Assembly (NCBI RefSeq): GCF_030734285.1
Contig: NZ_CP132294.1
Coordinates: forward strand, 186,001-250,000
Direction: 5' to 3'
From: Natronococcus sp. AD-5
GTDB lineage: Archaea > Halobacteriota > Halobacteria > Halobacteriales > Natrialbaceae
DNA length: 64,000 nt
The number at the start of each line of letters is the position of its first letter. Within the stretch, counting starts at the first letter, position 1. The position numbers and the translations under genes were made by a program. Shown here piece after piece: positions 63,059 to 64,000 of the stretch. Under the pieces are notes generated by a model. The model was given only the letters and a program-made list of their open reading frames with translations. It ran no database searches and had not been told where the DNA came from.

Positions 63059-64000
63059 ATGCGTGACGTACGTGTCGCAGGCGCCGGACTAACCGCGTTC
63101 GGCCACGTCCCCGAGCGGACGAGTCGCGACCTCTTCGCGGAAGCGAGCATCGCAGCCTTCGAGGACAGCGGCGTTCCCAGGGAGGACGTCGAGGCGCTCC
63201 TCTACGGCAACTTCATGGGAGAACTGTCCGAACACCAGGGCCACCACGGCCCCCTGATGGCCGAGGCTGCGGGAGTCCAGGCGCCGGCGACCCGCTACGA
63301 GTCGGCGTGCGCCTCGAGCGGGACCGCCGTTCGCGACGCCGTGATGCGGATCCGCAACGGCGAGGCCGACGTCGTGCTCGTCGGCGGCGCCGAGCGGATG
63401 ACCAACCTCGGGACGGCGGGCGCGACCGAAGCGCTCGCGATCGCCGCCGACGACCTCTGGGAGGTGCGAGCGGGAATGACCTTCCCCGGCGCCTACGCCC
63501 TGATGGCCCAGGCGTACTTTTCGGAGTACGGCGGCGGGCACGAGGATCTCGCCCACGTCGCCGTCAAGAATCACGAGAACGCCCTCAGCAACGAGAAGGC
63601 CCAGTACCAGAGCGCGATCGAGGTCGACGACGTGCTCGAGGCGCCGCCGGTCTCGGAGCCGCTCGGGCTGTACGACTCCTGTCCGATCTCCGACGGGGCC
63701 GCCGCGGTCGTCCTCGTCAGCGACGAGTACGCGGCCGAACGCGACCTCGACGCGCCGGTTTCGATCTCGGGGACGGGCCAGGGCGGCGACCGGATGGCCC
63801 TGCACGACCGCGAGTTCCTCGCTCGCTCCCCCGCCGCCCGCGAGGCGGGCGAGGAGGCCTACGCCGACGCCGGCATCGACGCCGACGACGTCGACGTCGC
63901 GGAGGTCCACGACTGCTTTACGATCGCCGAGGTGCTCGCGATCGAGGCGCTCGACGTCGCGCCGATCGGCGAGGGAATCTCGGCGGCCCGCGACGGGCGG
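63059..64000 (+). CDS. Thiolase-family acetyl-CoA acyltransferase / lipid-transfer protein (3' truncated by window end)
   Basis: The first 314 residues of a thiolase-superfamily protein, cut by the window edge. The active-site cysteine is in ESACASSGTAVRDA (about 84), and EVHDCFTIAEVLAIEAL near 282 provides the conserved His region typical of SCP2-thiolase-like proteins. Catalytic or acyl-transfer function in beta-oxidation or ketoacid metabolism is likely. Archaeal versions usually form complexes with a Zn-binding DUF35 OB protein; such a gene would be expected downstream, outside the window. Confidence 0.9.
   Translation, partial: MRDVRVAGAGLTAFGHVPERTSRDLFAEASIAAFEDSGVPREDVEALLYGNFMGELSEHQGHHGPLMAEAAGVQAPATRYESACASSGTAVRDAVMRIRNGEADVVLVGGAERMTNLGTAGATEALAIAADDLWEVRAGMTFPGAYALMAQAYFSEYGGGHEDLAHVAVKNHENALSNEKAQYQSAIEVDDVLEAPPVSEPLGLYDSCPISDGAAAVVLVSDEYAAERDLDAPVSISGTGQGGDRMALHDREFLARSPAAREAGEEAYADAGIDADDVDVAEVHDCFTIAEVLAIEALDVAPIGEGISAARDGR

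Overview
The window is about 66% GC and its predicted proteins are strongly acidic. Start sites often sit 26-30 nt downstream of a TATA-like box, as expected for leaderless archaeal transcripts. Haloarchaeal family markers are present: DUF7344 winged-helix proteins, a Bat-type HTH_10 regulator, archaeosortase A, an HAH_0734-family protein, aIF2-alpha, Nop10, L44e and S27e. It is chromosomal DNA of a halophilic archaeon (class Halobacteria). A Natrialbales-type genus is my guess, not a demonstration.

Layout. 1-6.6 kb: chromosome-structure operon (small coiled-coil protein, smc, scpA) and regulators. 6.7-9.7 kb: a 3-hydroxybutyrate-type dehydrogenase and an acyl-CoA synthetase. 9.7-14.5 kb: two closely related, divergently oriented dicarboxylate/amino-acid:cation symporters flanking a cupin and an ATP-grasp ligase. 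14.6-17.2 kb: gatB and a metallo-beta-lactamase hydrolase. 17.3-22.1 kb: a complete Liv-type ABC importer. 22.4-31.6 kb: zinc-ribbon proteins, an AHL-lactonase-like hydrolase, a GMC dehydrogenase with a frameshifted gluconate-dehydrogenase-type small subunit, an FAD oxidoreductase, archaeosortase A and regulators. 31.6-32.3 kb: a gene-free repeat region. 32.3-34.6 kb: a tightly packed L44e-S27e-aIF2alpha-Nop10-PAC2 operon. 35.6-36.6 kb: initiator tRNA-Met followed by partial copies of its own 3' end and a decayed gene.

36.7-44.7 kb holds a family-5 (Dpp/Opp) peptide transporter set in which the solute-binding protein is open but all four membrane and ATPase genes carry frameshifts; one also has missense changes in ATPase motifs. 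45.4-51.9 kb holds a complete dppABCDF operon. 52.1-64 kb: purine phosphoribosyltransferase, coaBC, an IucA/IucC siderophore synthetase, an FAD oxidoreductase, TrkA, a response regulator, an M42 peptidase, a nitrilase-fold protein without its catalytic cysteine, and a thiolase cut by the window end.

The most notable observation is that both peptide-binding proteins (36703-38535 and 49956-51920) read as circular permutations of the family-5 fold. The segment that normally closes the protein lies directly after the lipoprotein signal, ahead of the canonical N-terminal lobe, and the permutation point differs between the two. I know of no description of this. All calls come from reading the sequence; no database search was run.
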